NCBI RefSeq assembly: GCF_024868665.1
Contig: NC_079891.1
Location: 34,817,211 to 34,881,210 of the forward strand
Origin: Triplophysa rosa
Lineage: Eukaryota; Chordata; Actinopteri; Cypriniformes; Nemacheilidae
Reading direction: 5' to 3'
Length of the DNA: 64,000 bases
Below, piece by piece: positions 47,385 through 59,975 of this stretch. Each line of letters starts with the position of its first letter. The first letter of the stretch is position 1. Position numbers and translations under genes: made by a program. The notes under the pieces are model-generated. The model had not been told where the DNA came from, did no database searches, and worked only from the letters and a program-made list of their open reading frames with translations.

Positions 47385-48255
47385 CACAAATTGTACTCCT
47401 TGACATGAGGGTTGTGAAGGATAGAGATGATTTGTGAACTTGTAACTGTTCTCTAGGGTCAGACAGGATCACAAACAGAAGAATATTAGATGCCATCGAC
47501 TGAAATGGCATCTTCACTTTCTTGTTATCGAAAAACATTTGCTTTATTTAACTTGAGTAAACTGAAAACCCTTGTTTCAAAAGATATGTTTCACAGGCAA
47601 CATAACTGCACAACATTTCTAAATAGCTTGTGTTACCTCTTAATAGTTTGTAATGAACATGCAGATCGGACCGTGTTGTGGTGTGTCAACTCTGTTTAAA
47701 TTCTTTGATACGTATACCACAGAAGTCTCTAATGTGAATGCACCCAAATGTTTGACAGTGACATGATCAGTGATGTTAAGAGTATCGATTACATTTAGTC
47801 TGTGAATGTTTTTGTATTGTCTTCGGTCTCCACAAATCTAAAGTACAGAAAGTTAAGGCAGTGCAATGAGTGTAGCACTGTTGCAATATTCAGTATTTTC
47901 ACTATTAACAGAAATTAAAGGAAAAATATCCTTCTCCAAACATTGCTTTTTCATTGTATTTGACTTTGGGATAAACAATAAACATTACAAACTCGTTGAT
48001 TCTTTGTTCAATGCCATCTCAGATGTGTATGACTTCTTTTTCTGAGTTTCAGTTTTAAAATGTATTTAGTTTATTCCAAATAAATGTTTTGGTTTAGGTT
48101 TGCCTATTTTTTCTTAAGCTTGTGATGAAATAAATGACAAAGTGAGTCACAATTACTTAATAAAGTGATTTTGTTTTAATTTTGTTATACCAAACAAGAC
48201 TAAAGTGTATCTTAATGAAACAGTTTATTCATTGATTTCAAAAGAAGCACCGTAT
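47385..48255. repeat. segmental duplicate of the 3' flank of phospholipase copy 2
   Basis: Ordered matches to 53755-54840: TTGTACTCCTTGACATGA, ACATTTC(T/C)AAATAG, CTCTGTTTA(A/C)ATTCTTTG and TTATTTCAAAAGAAGCA-type blocks. AATAG at 47622-47626 is an unoccupied site compared with the LTR at 53934. No phospholipase coding exon follows here. Confidence 0.75.
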
Positions 48256-48329
48256 TATATGTTTTTAAATTAGCAAATTGGCAGTGATAATCAATCAAGA
48301 AAAGAAAGCATGATGCTGCAGTGCATGCT

Positions 48330-49141
48330 CAGGGTTTTTTCTGCATAGAGAAATTGGAGGCGGCCGCCTCTGTCAAGTGTCGTGCCGCCTCAGGCTCTCG
48401 CCAAAATTATGTTGTGAGTCTTCACAAGAAATGCTGCGTGCATTTATCAGACTGTCATTTGTAACTGCAGTTGCGACATTACGCCACAGTGGCGGCGCTG
48501 TTTCGTTATCAGCACACTGAGGTGCTAAAAAGAGTTGCAAAACAAGAGCTAGCCTGTGTTTCACGGCTGTTTGTTTTGCATCCAAGTACGTTTCATTTCT
48601 TGAAATGTCTTAAATTAACATTACGTACGTATTACGTACATCATTGTAATGTCTTTAGCTGTGCAGTTGGATCGTTGAATCAGCGTATACTGTACACAGC
48701 GAGTTCGCCAGTATGAACGCACATTGCGTTTAGAACGACTCGCGAATGAATGACTCATTTGATCCGATCATTTAAACTATTGAACTTTTCAGTCACTAGC
48801 GGGAATAATATAAGAGATCATTGAATCATTTAAAATGAACCACAGAGAATGCAAGATGTGATTGAGCTTTGCTCATTTAGAAAGACTGGTTAATTCAGTT
48901 GGCTATTGTGGGATGAAAAGTTAGTTGAAAATGATAAAAATGCTTTATTTGATTAAAAAAATCTAATAAAAATAAATCATTATCTAATTTTGTTAGAACT
49001 TTTAATATGAAAATATGATAATATGAATAAAACTCAAAGTCACTTTGGTTAAGCCACTTAAAGGTACGGTAGGCCTACGTGTGTGTGTACAAGATCAGGA
49101 TGGCACCACCTCCGCCTCATTTTGAGCCAGGAAAAACCCTG
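48330..49141. mobile_element. hAT-like DNA transposon, 0.8 kb
   Basis: The left end (CAGGGTTTTTTCTGCATAG...GGAGGCGGC) and inverted right end (CAGGGTTTTTCCTGGCTCAA...GAGGCGG) form imperfect TIRs of about 33 bp. No transposase ORF, and no clear 8-bp duplication remains. Confidence 0.7.
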
Positions 49142-49380
49142 ATGCTGGGTAACAAACTCAATTATGACTCCCAGCATGCATTGCAGTTGGTCTGTTTATC
49201 TGAATTAGTTTGATGATTGTCATTATTGTTGAGGTTGGTGTGTCTAAGTGTATCGGTGCATTTTATTGTACTTTGTTTCGGTTTCTGCCAGGCCAAAATT
49301 TCTGTAATTCCCATAACTCAATGTGTAAAGCCGAGTTGCACCACCTGCGGAACCACAGAAAAATGGCGGTTGTTACTGTT

Positions 49381-49953
49381 TGTCACGAATGGTGTGGAAA
49401 GAACCCAAATGCAGGCAGGCGGTGGTGAAGGGGTTAACAGATTTATTAACACAACGGAGATAAAACAAAAATCCACGAGGGGGTGTCAACACGAGAACAA
49501 CTAAAATACAAGACGAGAACAAAACACTTCCCACGATGGGGCAAAACAAACTAAACTATATGTGACACAACGTCAAAAGAAAAGCAAGGCAGGACAAGGC
49601 AAAACAAGACAAGGGTATTCACAAACCAGTAATCCACATGGTAGGGTAACAGGAACACTCGACAAGGTACATAGCACAACACAGTACAATCCATGAGCAC
49701 AAGACAAAGAAACATGAGGGCATTTATAGGCAAGACAAACGAGGGATAATGACACAGGGCAGGTGAGGAACATTAGACACGAGAGGGAAGCAATACATGA
49801 AACGAGAGGGGCGGGGCCAATGACGAGACACAAGAAAACACATGAGATGTAAAACATACACAACTCATGGCTTTCTCACATAAAACCTAAGGGCTCTGTC
49901 CCGATCCTGCCACATGACTAGAAATTCAGAAACAAGAAGGTAGGACCGTGACA
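49381..49953 (-). mobile_element. solo LTR, Gypsy-type, CTGTT target duplication
   Basis: It starts TGTCACGAATGG and ends CCGTGACA, 573 bp. CTGTT occurs at 49376-49380 and 49954-49958. It is closely related to the LTRs at 7946 and 41552. Confidence 0.9.
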
Positions 49954-50849
49954 CTGTTGCTATAGGAACGCGTAATCCCCAGTCCAAGGACAGGAACAGC
50001 TACCAGTAGCACGTGACGTGATATCACCTCGAAAGAACGGTAATTATGAGTATGCGTGAATGCAGCATTTACAAATCATGTCATGTGATCATGGAGCTGT
50101 CAACAAAACCTGAATTCCTTCCAAATCAAAATAAGATTAAAGTTAGTTTCACATTCCATTCCTGTCAATGTCATTTCCTGTGCACCATGCATTATGTATA
50201 TTGTGTTCATCTTCAGATCAATCTGCTTTAACCAGTAGAGGACAATAATAGTCGCATCAATAGTGGGAGGCACCAGATTGTCATTTTTCTGGATTCTCTC
50301 ACCTGTGTGTGCCATACTCTTTTACTTTTGTTTTTACTGAAATGTCACATCTCGCTAAACGTGCTGTGGTTTATAACGCTGCGACGCCCAGAACACTCCT
50401 GCAGACAAAACTTTTACAATGTGAGTTTTTTTTATTCAAATCCATATTGTTGTATACTGTAGGCCTACATATACAATATACAGTAGTTGTGTTTCTGTTT
50501 CTGGTAAATGAATGGACATCTTAAGACAGACTGTGTCCATTACTGGGATTATGACTATTATGATGATGATGGTTTTAATTGGTGGGGTTATAAATATGAA
50601 CTTACTTAACTTGCTGAATTTCGGTTTGGTTTGAGTGATTATTTTGACTATTACACAAGAATCTTTCACACTCTCGGGTAAAATGTACAGGTTAGTTGTC
50701 AATGGTGTCCTTTCAACCTTATTTGCCCTCAATTACTGTAGGATACTGTTCTGGTGACAGCTTATGTGCCTTTATCTTAGAATGACAGTTGATGTTTTTT
50801 ATTGGAAATTTAAGTTCACATGTTACGTTTGCAGACAATTTGACAGTCA

Positions 50850-52201
50850 ATGTTTTTTTATTCTCCAGAAAGCGTATTAGCTATCCCTGTATCTGTGACA
50901 TTTGAGTCATTCTGGTTTCTCGTCAAGTTCAAACACTTGAATCTTCAGCTGCTGTTGCTGTGGTTTGTCAATTACAGCGGTCAGTATCCCGTCATTTTTG
51001 TTTATGAATTTCTGATTTTCATTGTGAGGTTGAGTTATTCCAGTTGATTATCGACTGTATTTGCAGGAGCCACCGATGAACCTGTGTCAGGAATACTGAG
51101 AGGCAACGCCACCCTCCTATGTGAATCTGATGCCACAGACATTTTCAGTATTGATCTAAGCAGGTTAAAAAGCATCCTCTCTTGGCAGAATGAAACAAGT
51201 GACGCTGAGAGTGAGAGTCAAAATGGCCGAGTGTTTAAAGAAGGAGCATGTGGCGTCTTCATCAAAGGTCTGAGACTGAGTGATGCTGGCAAATACATTC
51301 TGAGGGTCTATTACCATGATGGTCAGACACTGTTGCGGACGTACCAACATTGCATTCAATGTCAAAACTGATCAATGTACTTTTTTGTAGGTTTTGTGTT
51401 TGTATTCCACGACATGAGGGCCTGTAATTGTCAAGGACACTGAATGGGACACTTAAGTTCAGATTGCTTCATTCCAATATAGGCTTGACAGTGGCATGAT
51501 TTCAATTGGTCCCTAAATGTCCTATATATGTGCTTATGGTCTTATGGTTTCTCCTCAGATAAGATTTCTGTGAAGAAAGGTGAGCCGCTGAAGTTGGACG
51601 TTCTGTTGCCCAACGCTGATAAAGTGGAGCATCGGGGCAAAAGAACCACAGGGGGAAAGGTGGTCTGGAGCAGAAGCCACGGGGTCAGGAGCGATCGAAT
51701 GATCATCAGAGATAGAAACCTGACCATTAATAATTTCACAGCCACTGACGCTGGAACGTATGAGGTTCTGGACTCTGAAGGACAAATCTTGATCATGGTG
51801 ACAGTGGACATCCAGAAATACTTTGATACAGGTGAGGTTACATTATGATTTGAGTGTCAGATTAATTCAACTGAATGACTGAATAACCTTTCACTATCAT
51901 CTACAGAATCAGAAATGAGCTCCACACAACAACATAGTGAGTAAACTAGAGTCATGAGAGCTTTTCAGAATCCTTAAACAATGATATGAAAAAAGAAAAG
52001 TCATTTTTTAAAATTGCTCTCTTTTCAGCTTCTCCACTTCTAGGGATGTTCCTAGTTGGACTGGTTTTGCTTTTGGTGGTTCTGGTTGCTGTAAGAGAAA
52101 AAAGATGCACAGATGTTCCAGAGGTTCACTGCACTGTTACTAAGGGGTGTGCAAGATCGGTTTTGGTGACCCTTAAAATTCTACAAAAAGAAGCTAAATA
52201 A
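50850..52201 (+). CDS. small Ig-domain transmembrane receptor-like protein
   Basis: Exons: leader-like 50850-50979, Ig-1 51067 to about 51357, Ig-2 51559-51831, short linker 51907-51936, and membrane exon 52029-52201 ending in TAA. Junction phases are consistent (phase 1). Ig-1 has LRGNATLLCES, SILSWQNE and LRLSDAGKYILRV. Ig-2 has GEPLKLDVLL, VVWSRS and FTATDAGTYEVLD. The D-A-G-x-Y motifs mark Ig strand F. A hydrophobic segment (GMFLVGLVLLLVVLVAV) is followed by REKR and a short tail without Tyr-based signalling motifs. The layout resembles fish SLAM/CD48-like families (inference). The leader is imperfect and the Ig-1 donor (AAT|GTCAAA) is weak, so the gene could be decaying. Confidence 0.6.
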
Positions 52202-52204
52202 TAA

Positions 52205-53090
52205 TATTAGTAAGAATAATACATTGTTTTTCCCCATGTCATATTGTATTATAGCAAATAAGCCACCAACATTTTAGAAAGCAGTTCAAATTTAGCATTC
52301 TTGATTCTCAATTTCGATACCACAGCAAAAACGTAAAAGCCTAAGTAAGTTCATATATTTTAAAAGACAGGTAAAATGAGATAAAATGAGAGCAAATAAA
52401 CAAATTACAAGCAATTAATAGCACAAATAAATACAATAGAACAAAGAAGAAAAACTGAATAAAGATTTACCGGCAGGTCAAACGGTAGAAATTGCATATA
52501 ACACTGTGTAATCTTCGCTGTAAAAAAACAACTTCATCCCTATTAAAGCTACACAAGTTATTCAGTCAAAAGCAGTGAGTGATTTTATCCTTGTCTTTTA
52601 TCATTTGATTAACATTTAAGTATGTTTTTCAGTATCGTGATATCCGAGTGACATGGCTTCTGCTACCCAAGTAGCAAGGAAGTAGCAAAGTGCAGTTGTG
52701 GCCCAATACACGCCTGGTTCATCGGCCCAGATCTGGTCCACCCTCCGCTGTTAGATTTTCTGAAAATGAATGTGGCCCGGATTTGGCCCAAAGATTATTA
52801 AATGAAGGGCTGTGGCCCACTCTGTGTACATTAAAGGAGAAACTGAACTGTGAAAAAGATCCGTTAATTCACTCAACTTGACTCCGTCAAATCAACTAAA
52901 GAGTCTTCTTGATGCATTCACTGAGTTAAAGGTCCAGTGTGTCATTTTTTGGAGGATCTATTGACAGAAATTCAATATAATCTACATAACTATGTCTTCA
53001 GAGGTGTGTAAAGAGCTTACACAATGAAGCGTTATGTTTTTATTATCTTAGAATGAGCTATTTCTATCTACATACACTGCGGGCAGTGTT
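52205..53090. other. 3' flank of the Ig-like gene, no gene recognised
   Basis: A+T-rich sequence without supported ORFs. A short block at 52680-52830 contains GGCCCAGATCTGGTCCACC and GGCCCGGATTTGGCCCA, reminiscent of a fish dispersed repeat. Confidence 0.35.
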
Positions 53091-53093
53091 GGG

Positions 53094-53418
53094 TGTGACT
53101 AGTTACTAAGTAATTAGTTACTGTAATTTAATTACTTTTCCCTTGAAAAGGTAAAGTAAGGGATTACTTTTATTTATTTTGTAATACTTTGGTCAGTAAA
53201 TAAGAGTACTTTATGTAGTTTTATATTATTTATTTGAATGAATTAAAAGAGCCCTTTCATGTCTATCCTTGAATCACTGAACTCATCAAGGTTGATGTAG
53301 GATATAGAAAGTAATTAGTAATAAGTAACTCATTTGTACAGTAATCTAATTACACTATTGAATATGTAATTAGTAACTAGTAATTCATTACTTTTTCAGA
53401 GTAACTTACCCAACACTG
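53094..53418. mobile_element. hAT-type repeat with CAGTGTTGGG termini
   Basis: The termini CAGTGTTGGGTGTGACTAGT and, inverted, CAGTGTTGGGTAAGTTACTC carry repeated AGTTACT/AGTAACT motifs inside. It is the same family as 56887-57363, in inverse orientation. No ORF. Confidence 0.8.
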
Positions 53419-53754
53419 ACCGAGGGTCCCCTTGAATATAATTCGCCATGTTCTGTCAACTGTCGTAGTGTTTTGAAGGGGGGGAGGTGGAGTGAGTGGT
53501 TGGTTGCAATTCGCAACCTTGACACTAGATTTCACTGCCTGGACCTTTAAGTTACAGAGTAAATACACTGCTCAGTGTCTGTGCCATGGGTGCACACTAC
53601 AGAGTGCATAAAGTGTTGAAGTGATGGTTGAATCGTGAACACCTGCTGTTAACAAACACTTCTCCATGAATAGTTTTAAGCTGTTTTTTTTCATATTTTT
53701 TTATGGAATTATTCTGGCAAACACAGCTGGCAGGTTTTTTTTCTGTAAAAACTA

Positions 53755-54840
53755 TAACAAATTGTACTCCTTGACATGACGGACTTTTAACTGTTCTTTA
53801 GGGTGGGATGGGAACACGGATACAAAGAATATTAGTGTAGATCATATTGACTCAAACACTTTCACTTTCTAAATATCTGTGCCAATTTGACATTGTCCTG
53901 TTAGCAACATAAGTGCATAACATTTCCAAATAGTGTCACGATCCGCCTTCCTTGTTCAGGTTTTCTATTCTTGTGTCAGGATCGTGGCAGTACCCACTTA
54001 TTTAGTGTGGAGAGAGTCACGGCATTGTTTGTTTTTGTCTTGCCATGTGCTCTCTCCGGTCTCTTATTTGTCCCCGCCCTCTCGTTTCCTCATTATTGAT
54101 GATGTAATGTTTTTATGCCCTACACCTGTTCTCCACCTGATTTGTCCCCTGTTTAATCTCCTCGTGTTTTCTGTCTTGTGCCGGTTTGTTTTGTTTCAGT
54201 CTGAATGACATTCTGTGGATTATATCCCTCAAAGTCGAGTATAATCAAGCCGGGTCTTTTCAAGTCAATGTCAAGTGTTATTTATAGTCAAGTCTAGTCA
54301 GTTTATTGTTTCTTGTCAAGTCTGTTATCATTATATCCTGTTCATTGTCGTTGCACCCCCTCGTGGGTTTTTGCTTTGTGTTTTTATTAAAGTCATTGTT
54401 TTCCCACCACCTTTCTGTCTGCGCCTGGGTTCCATGTCTGTACGATTCCTGACAAATAGCTTGTGCTAGCTCAGATAACATCTGTGCTTTTTGTAATGAA
54501 TATGTGGATTGGACTGTGTTTTTTCTATGTCAACTCTGTTTACATTCTTTGGTACGTTATGCCACAGCAATCTCAAATATGAACACACCCCAAATGTTTG
54601 ACCGTGACATGATCAGTGATTGTTCACTATAGACTCTGAATTTCTTTGTATTGTCTTCAGTCTCATCAGATCTAAATTACAGAAAGTGAAGAGCCTATTG
54701 TCTATTTGTCTATTTTTATTGTTCAGCTTTTGATGAATGTATGACAATCACTTCAAAAATTAATTTTGCTCTTTGCTGTAGCAAACACGACAAAAAATGC
54801 TTTTTATGAAACAATTCATTTATTTCAAAAGAAGCAAAGT
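53755..54840. repeat. 3' flank of phospholipase copy 2, duplicated at 47385-48255
   Basis: It aligns in order with 47385-48255, apart from the solo LTR at 53934-54454 and a few indels. It ends about 240 bp before the last exon of copy 2. Confidence 0.75.
53934..54454 (+). mobile_element. solo LTR with AATAG target duplication
   Basis: It starts TGTCACGATCC and ends CTGACA, 521 bp. AATAG occurs at 53929-53933 and 54455-54459. The empty site is preserved in the paralogous segment at 47622-47626. Confidence 0.92.
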
Positions 54841-55080
54841 AATGTTTTTAAATGGGTAATCCAGAGTTAAATAACCCGATTATTAGTCATCATTTTATTA
54901 TTGCTTATAATAAAACAGAACCTGCAGAAACAGTTTTAACATGCCAAAGCTGAAGAGTAACATTCTGATCTTATGATGGAAAACAAAATCACATTCTAAA
55001 GTGATTCATGAAGTGCTGGTATGATGATAAAATGACTGATGTCGTGCAGATTGGCATTGAATTGGTTATTCAGACTGGCA

Positions 55081-58000
55081 TCAGTTGTCTTTCTGTCTGT
55101 GCTTTCTATTGATGATCTTTTGAATCTCTTGCACCAGTTTCTCTTTGTTGTTTGTGATGTTTATGGCAGCGACACCCAGAAGAGGATCGATCAGTTCAGC
55201 GCTGTAGGGAGGTTGAAAGACGGCATATTTCTTGCTCCACTCCTCAACTTTATCTGCTGAAACAGAAACACAAATCACAACACAGTTTCATTCAGGACTT
55301 GAGATGATTCAGACGACTGGAAGATTTTAACTTGCCTCCACAGTTCACGGTGTTGAAGAGAGGGATGTGTATCACGGTCGGTTCTTCTCCTTTGCCTTCA
55401 AACACATAGAAGTCTTTTGGTTTCTTTGGGTCCTCACTGGATACATCGACCTCAGGGAAAGGGATGTCTAGATCCCCACATATTTCAGAAGCGTATGTCA
55501 CTGTCTGTGATGGAAGAGAATTACAGCGTTTGATGCTGAGAAAAGAGTTTATTCAGTTGCTCACGTTTGGAATACAGAACACAAGTCATCTAGACTTATT
55601 CTATGATGCTTCTGTAGTGTTTATACTAGACACAACCCAACTAAAAAAAGATTCATCTGAAAAGAGTCTTCTGAACAGAATCACTTTGTCGAGGAGAATT
55701 AAACAACCCCAAGAACACCATTACCATCTTCACATATTACACACCAATTTCATGTGTGTATAAACATTCATTTGCTCTAATGTGTACTGAAAACACGAGT
55801 TTGGTTCTATGCTGTTACCCAGCATGCATTGCAGCATGAAGCTTTTTATCATTTTGAGCTGTTTGTCCAGTTTCAATTTTTTGCAAATAAAACCATATTT
55901 TTTGTTTCATTTCTGAAATATTGTCACTCGTTCACAGAATGAAACAAAGGGGATTGTTTTACATGAACACAAGAGGTATAACGTATACGAAACAGTCATT
56001 TGAGAAACAGCGAAAATAATTTTGGACTGTCTCTTCATTCTTTGCGCGGCTATATAATTGTTCAAACTGGGCAGGGGATTTATATTTCCCAGCATGCTTT
56101 GCACAAGTCTGCATTTGGAGAGTCATTTTCTTAATTACGATACCTCAAAAGGATATCCGAAATCCAGAGAAATGATGAGGTCAACCCCTCTCTCCTGTCT
56201 CAGCACTGAGATGTACGGCGAGTTGAGCGCTATACCAGCGTCTTCATAATCTCTCGTCTCACTCTTCAGAATAGCGGCGCGCACTCCTTCATTTAACAGC
56301 ACATGATCATAAACCTCGTTCAGAGAATCAATGTATCATTCACAATGAAACACCAGGTCTTTTCTCACCTTTCATCTTGTACAGAAAGTTGTATTCTCTG
56401 CCCCAGATCCATTCCATCACACACTTCATAATGGCGTCCAAAACATCTGTTTAGTTTAAAAACAAACACTCTTCAAACTCAAGGTTCCTGAATCATGTTC
56501 ACGTTCATCAGAGAGGCTTCTTTGTGACTGACGTCTACTGTTCATCTGTTCAGAAGATGAAAGTGATGTATGTGTGTATAGAGACAGCTCAACTTACCGT
56601 TCCACCAACTGAACAAAGTCTTCAAACACTCCAGCACTTCCAGGGTGAACTGCTTCATGTTTATGAAATTATCATCGGTCTTATTTGGCATTTTCACAAG
56701 CCAACTTTCATCTCCAGTGAGTTCTGTAATAGGGGATCATGCACATTACTTTTGCTTGTGTTTGGATTCATTTTTATAACAACTTTGCACATGTCTATCT
56801 ATAAGCATAGTTTGATATTTGTGTATTTTGTGTATGTTTTGTTTGCTATAGAAAAACTTTTTTTTAAACGATAACATGATTAATAGCAGTGTTGGGTAAG
56901 TTACTCAGAAAAAGTAATTAATTACTAGTTACTACTTACATATTCAATAGTGTAATTAGATTACTGTACAAATTACTCTCTCCAAAAAGTATTCAGTTAC
57001 TTATTACTAATTACTTTCTATATCCTATATCAACCTTGATTAGTTAAGTGATTGAAGGATAGACATGAAACGGCTCTTTTAATTTATTCAAATAAATAAT
57101 ATTAAACTACATAAAGTATTATTATTAATTACAAATGTGAGAATTATACATTAAAGCACGGATTTTAAAGTTAGACTTTGAATTTTGATGTCAATTCCAC
57201 TATTGCACACACATATATTACACAGAGTATTTATTTTAATTACATCAAAAGTAACTAATTAAATTACAGAAAAATAAGAGTAATCCCTTACTTTACTTTT
57301 TCAAGGGAAAAGTAATTAAATTACAGTAACTAATTACTTAGTAACTAGTTACACCCAACACTGATTAATAGTGATATGGTGTGAAGGATTGGCTTTTGAA
57401 CTTAATCTTTCTTCTGTACAATAATGGCAACCATGTTCATCTGTGGTCAAGGTTTTGTCTACACAGAAATGACGTGTAAAAAAGAAAGAGAGATTCACTC
57501 GTATCACAGAACACTTCACCTTTCAGCTTTGTTCTGATGGTGGTTTGGTGACCAGAAAGGTCTTTTTCTTTCAACACTGAGAAATGCATTTCCACAAGAG
57601 ACACAAGAATCTGGAAGCCAACGTCTACAGATGCGGTCCCTTCTGAAGAAAACACACAACGATCAAACATGAACATGCAGTTATGTTCAGAAGATGTTCT
57701 CTTGCCATTTGACATCATCCTGGGCTGTGTGGAAATAAAGCCCACCTGAATCATCTATCTACAGGTTTATGGAATGCATGTGATTCACTTTGATTAACAT
57801 CTTTATGTTATTAAATCTATGTGGAGTAAGGTGAATGTAGTGGTCCCATGAGCTCGAAGCTTTTCTTCATACGTGATGTTTTGTGTTGTGAGGGTCATGG
57901 ATCGTGATATGCTGTATATGAATGCTTCTGCTGTGCTGTGAGTTGATATTGTGCAAGATTGTGAAGCGTTAGAAGAGCATGACATTCCATTTGACATATA

Positions 58001-59925
58001 GCCACAAAACATGTGCATACATGTAATATATCCATAAATAAAGCAATAAGCTTTACCTTTTGATGTTTTCCCACATTCCACTTTTTCTTGTGCTGCGTAA
58101 TGAAAGAACTCTGAAAAAATCAAAATGAACCAGTATGATGTGTCCGTGAATCTTTGATGAAAATGTAGGTTCTTTATGTTCTTTTTCAGAGCAGATGGAA
58201 TAGAGACAGCAGCTCATACCTATAATCTTTTTTAAAAGGAGTTCTATGATGAACTCTCCATCAGCCAGACAACTGCCACACAGACCTACAAAAACACAAC
58301 AAAACAATAAACAAAAGTAACAAAATGTAACATTTTAAATAAAATATATAATCCTGAAACATGCATTCAGTGGTGGACAAAGTACAAAAATCAAGTACTC
58401 GAGTAAAAGTACAGATACCTTCATAAAATATCACTTCGGTAAAAATTACTCTTTCCATTTTTTTCGTTTTTTTTCTTAAATGTTAACACATAAACAAACA
58501 AAACTAATACAGGAAGAGACACAAAAACATCAAAGTCCGACTGGGTCACTGCTTTTACAATCTAGGCATACGATGGTTTCAAAATCACAGCCCTTGACAA
58601 TCTTTTTACATTATTAGTTAAAAAAATAAAAACCACCTGAGAAGATGTAATGTTTTTAATGGGAAATGTTTTGGTGTTAATGGATCTTTAATAGTATCTG
58701 TGGATCTCTACTGGTGATTTCTGTTCTGTGCATGGGAACCAACAGAACCACATTCTGGTTTTGTACTGGTTTTAATGGTATTTGTAATAGAATCCATTTG
58801 TGCATCTATTAATATCTGATACAACTGCAGTCCATGTATGCATTATTTCCAGTGAGTATGTGTTTCAGTGAGTTTTTCTTTGCATGTTTTGTAATTTATG
58901 AATAAAACCCTTGCGCCCTTATATGCTGTGGTTTGCCTTTTTGCCAAAAAATTGTCCAATGAATATTATACAAGTTTTTTCTACTTTGTGTCATCCAGCT
59001 CATATTTTGATGTTTTAATCCGATAATATCCACAGACACAAATTCTTTGTTTGTTACCTTGCAGGTAGAGCATGTCAATTTCAGGCTGATCTTTAATCTT
59101 ACGTCCCTCCTCAAACTGACTGCCAAACATGGAGGTATCCACAAACGCTCCAGTGAGAGAATAACCGGCTTCATATGGGCTGACCTCAACAAAGACACCT
59201 GCAGATAGACAACACGTCCATCTTAAAGTTATAGACAACACAAGAACATTCAGACCTTTCTTCTGATTCACACACACCTCTTTCATGGAGACGTTGTCTG
59301 CATTGCTTGTCGATCACTGTGTAGATGGGAAACGGGTCTTTATCATTGTGACCCTGCTGCTGTGAAAGTTTGCCTTCATCTATCTGAAGAGAAAATATTA
59401 AAATGACAAAAAATACTCTGTTACAGCTAATTTATTCGTTGAAAAATGTAAAAAAAAAAAACATTTCAGAATAATCTAACTCTGGTTTATTGTGTTAAAA
59501 TAATATTTCTTCTGCATACTGTATGTGCTTCAAGCACTATAGCTAATGTAAGTTATTTGGAGGACCAATTTCACTAATATCATTTAAAAAAGCTAAACAT
59601 CTGAAGATGAATCTGTCTAAGGGATTTTATTATGAACATTCACAAACCTCTTTCACAAATGCAGTGACGACCAGCGCTGCCCAAACATCAGTTAAACTGA
59701 AGAGCTCTTTCTCATTGTAATATGTCATCAGTTTTAAAAGAATTTCACTCCAGCTCACAGCAGGACCTTTGAGCCTCTGGATGATCTTCTCTTTCACTGA
59801 GTCCAGTTTGGTGGACCAGTCTGAGTCCTGATATAAAGACGCCATACACCTTCATAGAAACAACACACAACTGAGTGTTTATCTCATTTCTGACACTCAT
59901 CTGTGTGCGTGTGTGCGTGTGTGCG

Positions 59926-59975
<50 letters not shown>

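Noticed and set aside
55800..55835. Conserved CCCAGCATGCATTGCAG motif, also near 49170, as a shared regulatory element
   Set aside because: The motif is short and common in vertebrate repeats and promoters. Flanking sequence does not align between the two sites.
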